Source: CAYFKJ01 sp964528595 (GTDB lineage Bacteria; Pseudomonadota; Alphaproteobacteria; UBA2966). Taken from it: a stretch of DNA of 64,000 nt. The position numbers and the translations under genes were made by a program. The stretch spans positions 1-64,000 of the forward strand of contig CAZGTM010000010.1 of NCBI GenBank assembly GCA_964528595.1. The letters are read 5' to 3'. Numbering within the stretch: the first letter of the stretch is position 1; each line of letters opens with the position of its first letter. This document shows positions 9,406 through 18,432 of the stretch, piece after piece. The notes under the pieces were generated by a model. The model worked only from the letters and a program-made list of their open reading frames with translations. It was not told the DNA's origin and did no database searches.

Positions 9406-10320
9406 TCACGTACTTTTTCCCTTTTGTGCCTTCTGACGGGCCTTCTTGGCGGCTTCGGCACCGAGGCGGACGATGAGGCGGTCATCCAGCCTGAGGTCGA
9501 TGGCGGCCAGGTCCCGGTTCAAAATTCCGTGCACCTTTTCCAGCGCTGCGAGCCTCGACCAGCCACCGCCGACGTTTTCCTCCGGCAGGCGGATGACGAT
9601 CCCGTTATCGAGCCGCACGTCCCAGCGCCGAGCGGCGATGCGGACGGCTGCGCTGACGCGTTGGAACAATTGCGGTTGCGACGCCAACGCATCGAACAGA
9701 GCGCCGACGTGCTGAGGCGCATCGCGTCCAACCACCACGGGCAGTTGGCGAAAACGGCCCAGATCTTCAGCGGTGATTTCGGCTCCTTCCCGGTCGATCA
9801 ATGCCAGGCGGCGGTTTTTCTGCCACAAGGCAAAGGGCCGGCGCTCGGCCAGATGGACGTGGAGATCGCCGGGCAGGCGGCGCGTGATGGTGGCGCTGCG
9901 CACCCAGCCCAAAGATTCAAGGCGTTCCTTCGCGTCGTCCAGATCGAGCGCCAGTATGGGATCGCCGCGGCGAACGCCCAGTTTACGCGCGATGTCCGTG
10001 CGCTTGGTTTCGCGCCGTCCAACGACGATGACCTCGTTTACGGTCAGCCCCGCATGGCGCATGCCGTCAAGCAGCAGCGCCTCCGCAGCATCGAACGCAC
10101 GGCTGGGCAAATTGACCTGCAGTGCCCAAACGCCGCTGCCCGTAACCCCGGCAAATACGGCGAACGCTAGCCCGCCGCGCCACAGCGCGCGCCGGTGTGC
10201 AGCCAGCCAGTGACGCAAGGGGCGGCGCGGCGCCTTGCCGCGGGTGGTTTTAGTGCGCCCGCGTTTGGTCTTGGCGGGAGCGGCTTTGGCCATTCGGGGG
10301 GCGGGATTCAGCTTGGTCAT
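9406..10320 (-). CDS. ftsQ: cell division protein FtsQ
   Basis: FtsQ is a bitopic inner-membrane divisome protein that bridges cytoplasmic and periplasmic division factors. The 304-residue product has a basic N-terminal cytoplasmic tail rich in Lys/Arg/Ala/Pro, one transmembrane segment (GGLAFAVFAGVTGSGVWAL), a POTRA domain (VNEVIVVGRRETKRTDIARKL and following) and the FtsQ domain with PVVVGRDAPQHVGALFDAL. The ATG at 10320 overlaps the ddl stop as ATGA, which decides the start over an ORF extension to 10350. It ends in a lysine-rich tail (KKARQKAQKGKST). Confidence 0.95.
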   Translation of the reverse strand: MTKLNPAPRMAKAAPAKTKRGRTKTTRGKAPRRPLRHWLAAHRRALWRGGLAFAVFAGVTGSGVWALQVNLPSRAFDAAEALLLDGMRHAGLTVNEVIVVGRRETKRTDIARKLGVRRGDPILALDLDDAKERLESLGWVRSATITRRLPGDLHVHLAERRPFALWQKNRRLALIDREGAEITAEDLGRFRQLPVVVGRDAPQHVGALFDALASQPQLFQRVSAAVRIAARRWDVRLDNGIVIRLPEENVGGGWSRLAALEKVHGILNRDLAAIDLRLDDRLIVRLGAEAAKKARQKAQKGKST

Positions 10321-11231
10321 CGCTGACACCCCGCGTCCTTCACCATCCAATCGACAAGCTCGCCGAAATCGATGCCGACATGGGCGGCGATCTCGGGAGC
10401 CAGACTCAAGGGCGTCATGCCGGGCTGGGTATTAATTTCCAAGAGATAGATGTCGCCGGGATCCGCCTTGGTGTCGTCGTAACGGAAGTCGCTGCGCGTC
10501 ACGCCGCGGCAGCCCAGAACATCGTGGGCAAGTTGCGCCAGACGCAGCATTTCGTCGTAGGCGCCCTGGTCGATCGGGGCCGGCATGAGGTGTTCGGCAA
10601 AGCCGTCCGAGTACTTGGCTTCGTAGTCGTAGAACTGTTTTTTCGGCCGGATTTCGATGGCGCCCAAGGCCCGGTCGCCCATCACAGCCACCTGGATCTC
10701 ACGTCCCGGTATGAATTTTTCGATCAGCACTTCCTCGCCGTAATGCCAGGCGTCGTTTTCGAAGGGATGTGCGTTCTCGTTTTCCATGACGATCTTGACG
10801 CCGACGCTGGAACCTTCGTTGATCGGCTTGATGACATAGGGCGGGTCCATCACGTGACCGGCCAGCACCTCATCACGATGGAACACCGCACCCTCGGCGA
10901 GCGTGATGCCTGCCTGGCCAAACAGCCGTTTGGCGGTCGGCTTATCCATGGCGAGAGACGACGCCAGGACGCCCGAATGGGTGTAGGGAATTCCCAGCAC
11001 CTCCAAGAGACCCTGGATGCAGCCGTCCTCCCCGAAACGTCCGTGCAGGGCGTTGAAGCAAACGTCGGGTTTCAGTTCCATCAACGTCGCCGCGACCGTA
11101 CGACCGACATCGACAGCCGATACTTCATAGCCCCGTTCCTTCAGCGCTTTCACGACGTCCGCGCCGCTGACCAGCGACACTTCACGCTCGGCGGACCAGC
11201 CGCCCATGAGAACAGCGACATGCATGCTCAT
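10317..11231 (-). CDS. ddl: D-alanine--D-alanine ligase
   Basis: Ddl makes the D-Ala-D-Ala dipeptide that MurF attaches to the peptidoglycan precursor. The 304-residue ATP-grasp protein begins MHVAVLMGGWSAEREVSLVSG, the typical N-terminal loop of the family. It carries the substrate loop NEGSSVGVKIV, the central EVLIEKFIPGREIQVAVMG, and the metal-binding end YLLEINTQPGMTPLSL. The ATG at 11231 overlaps the murB stop (ATGA). A longer frame to 11306 lies inside murB and is not needed. It sits between murB and ftsQ, as usual. Confidence 0.97.
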   Translation of the reverse strand: MSMHVAVLMGGWSAEREVSLVSGADVVKALKERGYEVSAVDVGRTVAATLMELKPDVCFNALHGRFGEDGCIQGLLEVLGIPYTHSGVLASSLAMDKPTAKRLFGQAGITLAEGAVFHRDEVLAGHVMDPPYVIKPINEGSSVGVKIVMENENAHPFENDAWHYGEEVLIEKFIPGREIQVAVMGDRALGAIEIRPKKQFYDYEAKYSDGFAEHLMPAPIDQGAYDEMLRLAQLAHDVLGCRGVTRSDFRYDDTKADPGDIYLLEINTQPGMTPLSLAPEIAAHVGIDFGELVDWMVKDAGCQR

Positions 11232-12199
11232 TCGCCGCCCTCCCCACTCGCGTCCGGGACCTTGGCGGGCCCGCCTTCGTAATGGCCGACCCGGCGGATC
11301 TCCCACTTGAGGGAAACGCCCGACATTTCAAGCACCCGGCGGCGCACTTCCTCGCCCAGCGCTTCCAGATCAGCCGCCGTGGCCTCGCCGGTATTGATGA
11401 GGAAATTGCAGTGTTGTTCGGAAACCATCGCGCCGCCCCGGACCAGGCCGCGGCACCCCGCTTCGTCGATCAGTTGCCAGGCCTTTTTGTCGGTCCCGTC
11501 GGGATTGGCGAAGGTGCTGCCGCCGGTCCGCGCCCGAACGGGCTGACTGGCCTGACGCGCCGCGCGGATATCGTTGACCTGGGCCGCGATCTCTTCCGGT
11601 TTCCCCGCCCGTCCCTGCAGCTTCGCCCGGGTGAAGATCCAATCTTCGGGAATGCCGCAATGGCGGTAACCGAAATCCATGGCGTCGGGTTTGAGCAAAA
11701 CGATATCGCCGGTCGGCGTCACCGCCTCGGCTTCGACCAGGACATCCTTGATTTCGACCCCGTAAGCGCCGGCGTTCATGCGGAGCGCACCACCGATGGT
11801 GCCGGGAATGCCGCTGAGGAATTCGAGTCCGGCGATGCCGGCCATCCGCGCCGTCAGCGCCACATTGACGTCCAGGGCGCCGGCGCCCGCCATAATGCAG
11901 TCGTCCCGCGTGCTGACCTGGGCGAAGCCCCGGCCCAAACGGACGACAACGCCCTCGACGCCGCCGTCGCGGACCAACAGGTTCGATCCAACGCCCATCA
12001 CCAGCACGTCGACATCGGCGGGGAGTTGTTCGAGAAAGTCCGTCAAATCCAAGGCGTCCGCCGGCCGGAACATGACTTCGGCCGGGCCGCCCACGCGGAA
12101 CCAGGTGATCCCCGCCAGTGAAGCATTTTCGTTATAGCGGCCGCGCACCGCCGGGAGGCGGTCGAGCAGGCGATCGGCGGCGCGGTGCTTACCCATCAT
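11228..12199 (-). CDS. murB: UDP-N-acetylenolpyruvoylglucosamine reductase MurB
   Basis: MurB is the FAD- and NADPH-dependent enzyme that reduces enolpyruvyl-UDP-GlcNAc to UDP-MurNAc. The 323-residue protein has the FAD-binding N-terminus (ENASLAGITWFRVGGPAEVMFRP), the VLVMGVGSNLLVRDGG nucleotide loop, the GIPGTIGGALRMNAGAYG segment and the catalytic-serine region RTGGSTFANPDG near the C-terminal domain. It lacks the Tyr-loop insert of type I enzymes as far as can be judged by eye, which suggests type II. The gene overlaps both murC and ddl by four bases. Confidence 0.96.
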   Translation of the reverse strand: MMGKHRAADRLLDRLPAVRGRYNENASLAGITWFRVGGPAEVMFRPADALDLTDFLEQLPADVDVLVMGVGSNLLVRDGGVEGVVVRLGRGFAQVSTRDDCIMAGAGALDVNVALTARMAGIAGLEFLSGIPGTIGGALRMNAGAYGVEIKDVLVEAEAVTPTGDIVLLKPDAMDFGYRHCGIPEDWIFTRAKLQGRAGKPEEIAAQVNDIRAARQASQPVRARTGGSTFANPDGTDKKAWQLIDEAGCRGLVRGGAMVSEQHCNFLINTGEATAADLEALGEEVRRRVLEMSGVSLKWEIRRVGHYEGGPAKVPDASGEGGE

Positions 12200-13635
12200 G
12201 ATGCGCCTCCCTGGCTCTGCCTGGGTTGGCTCTGCAATGCCTCCAGTTCACCGGGGAGCGCGTTTGCCCAAGCCGTAATGTTGCCGGCACCCAGACAGAC
12301 CACGAGATCGCCGGCCGCGGTTTCCGCCGCAACCAGCGGCGCCAGCTCGTCGGGATCGTCGAGCGTCAGCACCCGGCGGTGGCCGTGGCCCCGCATGGCT
12401 TCGGCCAGGGCATCCCGATCAACGCCCTCGATCGGTTGTTCACCGGCCGCGTAGACATCGGATACGACCACGGTGTCGGCGTCATTGAAGCAGTTACAAA
12501 ATTCCGTAAAGAGATCCGCCAGGCGGCTGTAGCGATGCGGTTGCACGACCGCGATTATGCGTCCCTCGTAGGCCGTCCGCGCCGCCGCCAGTACGGCGGA
12601 TATTTCCACCGGGTGGTGGGCGTAGTCGTCAATCACCGTAACGCCTCCCACCTCACCAACGCGCGTGAAGCGGCGTTTAACGCCTTCAAATCCGGCCAGT
12701 GCGCGGCGCACCGTCTCGTTGTCTATACCCATTTCCCGCGCCACGGCCAAGACCACCAGCGCATTCTGTACATTGTGCGCGCCGGGCATGGGCAGGCGGA
12801 TGTTTTCGATCGTTTCACTGCCACCGTCGATCCGGTCGGTCATAACGGCGTCGAAATCCGCGCCCCCGGCGGAGAACCTGATGTTGTCGGCCCGCACGTC
12901 GGCCTGCGGGCTCATGCCGTAGGTCACGATGCGCCGGTCGGTGATGCGACCGACCATGGACTGAACTTCAGGATGATCGATGCAGAGCACGGCTGCGCCG
13001 TAGAAGGGGACGTTTTCGACGAAGGACTGGAAGGCCTGACGTTCGGTCTCGAAGTCGCCGTAGAAATCGAGGTGTTCCGGATCCATGTTGGTCACGACGG
13101 CAATGGTCGCCGGCAACCGCACGAAGGTGCCGTCGCTTTCGTCCGCTTCCACCACCATCCAATCACCCTCGCCGAGCCGGGCGTTGGTGCCATAGGCGTT
13201 GATAATGCCGCCATTGATGACCGTCGGATCGACATCCGCGGCATCCAGCAATGCCGCCAGCAGTGACGTGGTGGTCGTCTTGCCGTGAGTGCCGCCGACA
13301 GCGACGCACCATTTGAGGCGCATCAGTTCGGCCAGCATTTCGGCTCGGCGGACCACGGGAACCATTCGCTGACGGGCCGCTCTGACTTCGGGGTTGTCGT
13401 CCTTGACGGCCGAGGAGATCACGACGACCTGGGCCTCGGAGACGTGCTCGCCCTCGTGGCCGACATACACCGTCACGCCAAGATCCCGCAGGCGCAAGAC
13501 GTTGGCGTTCTCGGCCTGATCGGAACCCTGAACCTTATATCCCAGGTTATGCATGACCTCGGCGATACCGCTCATGCCGATGCCGCCGACGCCGACAAAG
13601 TGGATGATGCCGATATCCAGGGGAAGCGCTCTCAT
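12196..13635 (-). CDS. murC: UDP-N-acetylmuramate--L-alanine ligase MurC
   Basis: MurC adds L-alanine to UDP-MurNAc, the first step of stem-peptide assembly. The 479-residue protein shows the Rossmann loop FVGVGGIGMSGIAEVM near residue 13, the ATP loop GTHGKTTTT at 115-123, the central-domain VVEADESDGTFVRLP, and the C-terminal ligase domain with VIDDYAHHPVEISAVL. It overlaps murG and murB by four bases each, so translation is probably coupled along the cluster. No feature departs from the family. Confidence 0.97.
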   Translation of the reverse strand: MRALPLDIGIIHFVGVGGIGMSGIAEVMHNLGYKVQGSDQAENANVLRLRDLGVTVYVGHEGEHVSEAQVVVISSAVKDDNPEVRAARQRMVPVVRRAEMLAELMRLKWCVAVGGTHGKTTTTSLLAALLDAADVDPTVINGGIINAYGTNARLGEGDWMVVEADESDGTFVRLPATIAVVTNMDPEHLDFYGDFETERQAFQSFVENVPFYGAAVLCIDHPEVQSMVGRITDRRIVTYGMSPQADVRADNIRFSAGGADFDAVMTDRIDGGSETIENIRLPMPGAHNVQNALVVLAVAREMGIDNETVRRALAGFEGVKRRFTRVGEVGGVTVIDDYAHHPVEISAVLAAARTAYEGRIIAVVQPHRYSRLADLFTEFCNCFNDADTVVVSDVYAAGEQPIEGVDRDALAEAMRGHGHRRVLTLDDPDELAPLVAAETAAGDLVVCLGAGNITAWANALPGELEALQSQPRQSQGGAS

Positions 13636-14771
13636 GCCGCCTCCTCCCGTCCGCGCTTGCCGTTGCTGCCGTGAATGAGGGATTCGACGAGATCGGCGAG
13701 CCTGGGCGCCGCATCGGCGCGCCCGACATCGTGGGCACCGGCCGCGGCCGCGCTCAATTTGGTCGGATCGGCGATAAGGCTTTGCAGAAGAGCTGCCACA
13801 GCGTCGGGAGTAAATTCCGTCTGTTGCATCAACCAGCCGCCGCCCGGATCCACGAACGCCTTGGCGTTGGCCGTCTGATGGTCGTCCGTGGCGTGAGGAT
13901 ACGGGATCAACAGAGCCGGACGGCCGGCGACGGCGGCTTCGCTGACCGTCGATGCGCCGGCCCGTGAAACAAGCAGATGGGTAATCGCAAGACGCGCCGG
14001 AACATCATCGAAAAACGGCGCAAGGTCGGCCGTCACGGCAAGATTTGTATAAGCTGCCCGGACGCGCTCCAGGTCCTCGGTCCGGCACTGCTGGGTGATC
14101 CGCATACGGCTTCTGAGGTCGGGTGGCAGCTTCCCGAGCGCCTGCGGCACCACGTCAGACAGGATGGAAGCCCCCTGACTGCCGCCCAAAACCATAAGTT
14201 TGAACTGGTCGCCGTGTTCGAGCGGCAGATAGGGCGCGCCGCGCACTGCACGGACAGCTGGTCGGACGGGATTGCCGACAACGGTGACCTTGGCAAAATC
14301 ACCGGGTTCCAGCTTCATGGTGTCGGCAAATGAAACCGCGATCGCCGAGACGCGCGGCGCCAGCAGTCGGTTGACTCGCCCAAGCACTGCGTTTTGCTCA
14401 TGAACCACCGAGGGCACGTCCGCCCGCGTCGCGGCGATCATGGTCGGCAGCGAGGGGTAACCGCCGAAGCCGACGGCGGCGATAGGCTTCAATCGGTTGA
14501 GCAAGCTTCTGGCCTGCCAAACACCGGCGGTGATTTCCGCCAATCCCTTCAAGCGACCGCCCAGGGATTGGCCGGAGACCGCGCCGGCCCGAACCGTGTA
14601 CTGCTCGACCCGGCTCAGCGGCCCGCCGACGGTCTTGATATAGTCGGAACCCCGGCTGTCGGTGAGCAGGATCACCTGACGGCCGCGCGCCGTCAGTTCT
14701 CCGGCCAAGGCCTCCGCCGGGAACAGGTGTCCGCCGGTGCCGCCGGCGGCAAGGATGACGGCGCCGCTCAT
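13632..14771 (-). CDS. murG: MurG, lipid II-forming GlcNAc transferase
   Basis: MurG transfers GlcNAc to lipid I on the cytoplasmic face of the membrane, giving lipid II. The 379-residue GT-B glycosyltransferase starts MSGAVILAAGGTGGHLFPA with the glycine-rich donor loop (GGTGGH, residues 10-15), has the second loop VLGGSQGAS and the acceptor-domain VSRAGASTVSEAAVAGRPALLIPYP, which is the UDP-GlcNAc-binding signature. Four-base overlaps connect it to ftsW upstream and murC downstream. Confidence 0.97.
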   Translation of the reverse strand: MSGAVILAAGGTGGHLFPAEALAGELTARGRQVILLTDSRGSDYIKTVGGPLSRVEQYTVRAGAVSGQSLGGRLKGLAEITAGVWQARSLLNRLKPIAAVGFGGYPSLPTMIAATRADVPSVVHEQNAVLGRVNRLLAPRVSAIAVSFADTMKLEPGDFAKVTVVGNPVRPAVRAVRGAPYLPLEHGDQFKLMVLGGSQGASILSDVVPQALGKLPPDLRSRMRITQQCRTEDLERVRAAYTNLAVTADLAPFFDDVPARLAITHLLVSRAGASTVSEAAVAGRPALLIPYPHATDDHQTANAKAFVDPGGGWLMQQTEFTPDAVAALLQSLIADPTKLSAAAAGAHDVGRADAAPRLADLVESLIHGSNGKRGREEAA

Positions 14772-15892
14772 CCCAACAACCCCGTTCCGGCTCGCCGCCG
14801 GGTCAGCGCCAGAACCATGCCCATGCCCATCGCGAGGGCGAGGAGTGACGAACCACCGTAGGATATGAACGGCAATGTCATACCCTTGGCTGGCATCAGG
14901 CGCAGGTTCACGCCCATGTTGACGATGGCCTGGATACCAAACTGAACCAATAAGCCGGAAGCGGCCAGCATGACGAAGGCGTTGCGTTCCTCCAGCAGGC
15001 GGGCGAAGCCGCGCAGCACCACGAAAGCGAAAAGGGCGACGAGAAGGAGGCAGGCGAACAGGCCGAATTCCTCTCCCGCCACGGCGAAAATGAAATCGGT
15101 ATGGGCGTCGGGCAGGACTGACTTAACCGTGCCTTCACCGGGACCGCGCCCGGTCAGGCCACCAGTCCGGAAGGCCGACAAGGCCGTATCGACCTGGAAT
15201 GAATCACCGCTCGCCGGATCGAGGAAACGGTCGATGCGGCTGGCGACGTGGGGCAGCAGGGCATAGGCCGCCGCCAATCCCGCCATCCCGGCAAAGGCCA
15301 GAGCGCCGATCCAGGTCATCGGCATGCCGGCCATGAAGAACTGGGCGAACCAGACCGCCGCGACGACGATGGTCATACCGAAATCCGGCTGCAGGACCAA
15401 AAGCCCGATCACCAGAACCAGCAAGACGCCCGAGATGGCGTTGCCGGGCAAACCGAGGCCGCGCTGGTGCTCGGCGAACATCCAGGCGGCGACAACGGCG
15501 AAGAACGGCTTGACGAATTCCGAGGGCTGCAGCACGAAACCGGCGACCGACAACCAGCGCCGGGCACCCTTGACCTCGTGCCCCAGCAGCAGCGTCGCGA
15601 TCATCAGAACGATGGTGATGGCGAAACCGATGACGGCGATGCGTCTGATCGACAGGGGCGACATCGACGAAACGGCGATCATGACAACGATCGCCGGCAG
15701 CAAAAAGATGGATTGACGACGGACGAAATGAAAGGACTCCAAACCAATGCGCTCGGCCACGGCGGGACTGGCCGCCATCACCAGCAGGGCGCCGGCAGCC
15801 AACAGGACCGCCAACGCCGCCAACGACCAGCGGTCCACCGTCCACCACCAACGGCTGACCAGGGAAGTATCGGTGCGGGCCGGGCCGATCAT
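14768..15892 (-). CDS. ftsW: FtsW, SEDS-family septal glycosyltransferase
   Basis: FtsW is the SEDS-family peptidoglycan polymerase of the septum and partners with FtsI. The 374-residue protein has about ten hydrophobic segments, including LAALAVLLAAGALLVMAA, and the family signatures LQPSEFVKPFFAVVAAW, VLQPDFGMTIVVAAVW and the C-terminal PFISYGGSSLLALAMGMG. A Glu/Asp-containing loop (HTDFIFAVAGEEFGL) matches the conserved extracytoplasmic loop of SEDS proteins. The start overlaps the murD stop as ATGA. It ends in a short basic cytoplasmic tail. Confidence 0.97.
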   Translation of the reverse strand: MIGPARTDTSLVSRWWWTVDRWSLAALAVLLAAGALLVMAASPAVAERIGLESFHFVRRQSIFLLPAIVVMIAVSSMSPLSIRRIAVIGFAITIVLMIATLLLGHEVKGARRWLSVAGFVLQPSEFVKPFFAVVAAWMFAEHQRGLGLPGNAISGVLLVLVIGLLVLQPDFGMTIVVAAVWFAQFFMAGMPMTWIGALAFAGMAGLAAAYALLPHVASRIDRFLDPASGDSFQVDTALSAFRTGGLTGRGPGEGTVKSVLPDAHTDFIFAVAGEEFGLFACLLLVALFAFVVLRGFARLLEERNAFVMLAASGLLVQFGIQAIVNMGVNLRLMPAKGMTLPFISYGGSSLLALAMGMGMVLALTRRRAGTGLLG

Positions 15893-17331
15893 GCCTGCCC
15901 TCCGGCCACCGGTTTGTCGGCATGCAGCACGGCATGGTTCTGCACCAGTTCGCGGAAACGGTCGCCGCGCGCTTCGAAATCGCTGAACTGGTCGAAGGAC
16001 GCCGCCGCGGGTGACAACAGAACCACCGTGTTGACAGGCTGATCCCCGTTTTCTGCGCGCTGGGCCGCTTGGGCTGCCGCTTGTGTCACGGCCGTGTCGA
16101 GATTCTCAGCGAAGGTGTGGGCCACGCCATCGCCCAGGCTTTGGGCAAACTCTTGGGCGGCCTCACCGATCAGATAGGCATGGTCGACCTGAGCGAAATA
16201 GCGGCGCAGACTTTCGATGCCGCCTTCCTTCGCCCGGCCGCCGACGATCCAGATGATATGGTCGAAACAAGCCAGAGCCCGTGCCGTGGCTTCGGCGTTG
16301 GTAGCCTTGGAATCGTTGATAAAACGAACACCGCCAATGTTGCCGACATCCTCCATGCGGTGGGCCAGTCCGGGAAAGCGCAGCAGACAGGCGGCGGCGT
16401 GTTCGGCAGGGCAACCTAGGGCCACCGACGCCGCCAGCGCCGCCCCGGCATTCTGCCAATTGTGTTTTCCGACGAGGTTCCGTGCGCCGGTCAGATCGAC
16501 CAGCGGCTCACCGTCATCAATTGACGCCGCCCGGAGGATGCCGTCAGTCACCCATATGCCGCCTTCCTTCGCCCGGTTGTCGGGGTTCGGTCCGACGGAC
16601 ACGGGCACGATTTTCGTCCCGCGCGCCGCTGCCAGTTTTTCGTAGATACCTGCGGATTCGGTGTCGTCGACGCCGACCACCGCGATTTGGTCAGGCGTTT
16701 GACGCTCCAGCATGGTGCGCTTGACGCCGACATAACCCGCCATGTCGCCGTGCCGGTCGATGTGATCGGGGCTCAGGTTCAGCAGAACGGCGACATCGGG
16801 CCTAAGCGAGGGCGCGAGGTCGATCTGGTAGGAGGACATCTCGATGACGTAAATCCCGTCGGCCGCCAATTTCGGCAACGCCAACACGGGCGTGCCGAGG
16901 TTTCCGCCGACGGCGACGTCCAAGCCGCAGGATTCCAAAAGAAACCCGAGCAAGGCGGTGGTCGTCGATTTGCCGTTCGTCCCCGTAATGGCGGCAATCC
17001 GGTTTGGCAAAGCTTCTCGGGCCAGCAATTCGACATCGCCGATGACTTCGCAGCCGGCGGACGCCGCCAGGTCAACGATGCGGTGCGGCGCGGGATGGGT
17101 CAGCGGTACGCCCGGACTGAGGATCAACGCCGCAATCCGGGACCAGTCGGAACGATAGAGGTCGGCAACCGCTACGCCCTCGGCTTCGGCCGCAAGCCGG
17201 CGGTCTTCATTGTCATCCCAGGCCAGCACGTCGGCGCCACCTGCCGTCAAGGCCTTGGCGGCGGACAAACCCGACCGTCCCAGGCCGAATACGGCGACCT
17301 GCCGGTTCGAGAAGGTGCTGACCTCGATCAT
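15889..17331 (-). CDS. murD: UDP-N-acetylmuramoylalanine--D-glutamate ligase MurD
   Basis: MurD adds D-glutamate to UDP-MurNAc-L-Ala. The 480-residue protein has the N-terminal Rossmann loop FGLGRSGLSAAKAL, the ATP loop GTNGKSTTTA at 117-126, the central motif NLSPDHIDRHG, and the C-terminal-domain FINDSKATNAEATARAL followed by WIVGGRAKEGG. It starts four bases after the mraY stop and overlaps ftsW. Nothing unusual is visible. Confidence 0.97.
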   Translation of the reverse strand: MIEVSTFSNRQVAVFGLGRSGLSAAKALTAGGADVLAWDDNEDRRLAAEAEGVAVADLYRSDWSRIAALILSPGVPLTHPAPHRIVDLAASAGCEVIGDVELLAREALPNRIAAITGTNGKSTTTALLGFLLESCGLDVAVGGNLGTPVLALPKLAADGIYVIEMSSYQIDLAPSLRPDVAVLLNLSPDHIDRHGDMAGYVGVKRTMLERQTPDQIAVVGVDDTESAGIYEKLAAARGTKIVPVSVGPNPDNRAKEGGIWVTDGILRAASIDDGEPLVDLTGARNLVGKHNWQNAGAALAASVALGCPAEHAAACLLRFPGLAHRMEDVGNIGGVRFINDSKATNAEATARALACFDHIIWIVGGRAKEGGIESLRRYFAQVDHAYLIGEAAQEFAQSLGDGVAHTFAENLDTAVTQAAAQAAQRAENGDQPVNTVVLLSPAAASFDQFSDFEARGDRFRELVQNHAVLHADKPVAGGQA

Positions 17332-17335
17332 CGCG

Positions 17336-18421
17336 CTACCTCAGCTTCAAGGTCGCCAAGCCGGCGAGGGCCAGGATGACGGCGATGATCCAAAAGCGGA
17401 TGACAATAGTCGGTTCGGCCCACCCCTTTTCCTCGAAATGGTGGTGCAGGGGCGCCATGCGGAAAACGCGCCGTCCCGTCAGCTTGAACGAAGCGACCTG
17501 AACGATGACGGAAACGGTCTCCAGCACGAACAATCCGCCCACGATGGCCAGAACCAGTTCGTGTTTCGTCACGACGCTGATCGCCCCAAGGGTTCCGCCC
17601 AAGGCGAGGCTCCCGGTATCGCCCATGAAAACCATTGCCGGCGGCGCATTGAACCAGAGGAAGCCCAGGCCCGCGCCGACCAAAGCGCCGCAAATTACGA
17701 CCAGTTCGCCCGCGCCCGGCACGGCGTGAAGCTGCAGGTATTCGGAAAAAACCGCGTTGCCGACCAGATAGGAAATAAAGCCGAAGGTGCCGGCCGCGAT
17801 AATCACGGGCACGATGGCCAGGCCGTCCAGGCCGTCGGTCAGGTTGACCGAGTTCGATGCACCGACCATGACGAAGACGGCAAAGGGCACGAACATCCAG
17901 CCCATGGGCACCAAAAAACTTTTGACGAAGGGGATCGCCAAACCGCCTGCCAGGGGTTCCGGCGTGACGCTGTATACCCACCAGGCGGCCAAGGCGGCGA
18001 CGGCGATTTCCATCACCAATTTGAGCTTGCCGGGAATGCCGTGGTGGTCCGCCCTGGTCACCTTGCGGTAATCATCGGCAAAGCCGATGACGCCGAAGCC
18101 CAAGGTGACCATCATCACGGCCCAGACATAGGGATTCCTGAGATCGGCCCACAACAGGGTTGCCAGCGTCATGCCCAGCAGGATCAGGAAACCGCCCATG
18201 GTCGGCGTTCCCTGTTTGGTGATGAGGTGGCTTTCCGGCCCGCAGTCGCGGATGGGCTGGCCGTTGGTCTGCTTGGATTTGAGCCAGCGAATGACGGCCG
18301 GGCCGAAGATGAAAGCGACCAGCAACGCGGTCATGACCGCCCCGCCGGTGCGGAAGGTCAGATAGCGGAACAGGTTCAGGACGCTGAACGTGTCGGCGTA
18401 TTGATAGAGGTAAAGCAGCAT
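17336..18421 (-). CDS. mraY: MraY, phospho-MurNAc-pentapeptide translocase
   Basis: MraY moves phospho-MurNAc-pentapeptide from UDP to undecaprenyl phosphate, forming lipid I in the inner membrane. The 361-residue protein begins MLLYLYQYADTFSVLNLFRY, has around ten transmembrane segments, the DDYRKV metal/substrate motif, the SVNLTDGLDGLA signature, and the C-terminal MAPLHHHFEEKGW with the histidine cluster typical of MraY. It lies 11 bases after murF and 4 bases before murD. Confidence 0.98.
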   Translation of the reverse strand: MLLYLYQYADTFSVLNLFRYLTFRTGGAVMTALLVAFIFGPAVIRWLKSKQTNGQPIRDCGPESHLITKQGTPTMGGFLILLGMTLATLLWADLRNPYVWAVMMVTLGFGVIGFADDYRKVTRADHHGIPGKLKLVMEIAVAALAAWWVYSVTPEPLAGGLAIPFVKSFLVPMGWMFVPFAVFVMVGASNSVNLTDGLDGLAIVPVIIAAGTFGFISYLVGNAVFSEYLQLHAVPGAGELVVICGALVGAGLGFLWFNAPPAMVFMGDTGSLALGGTLGAISVVTKHELVLAIVGGLFVLETVSVIVQVASFKLTGRRVFRMAPLHHHFEEKGWAEPTIVIRFWIIAVILALAGLATLKLR

Positions 18422-18432
18422 AACCGATCCCC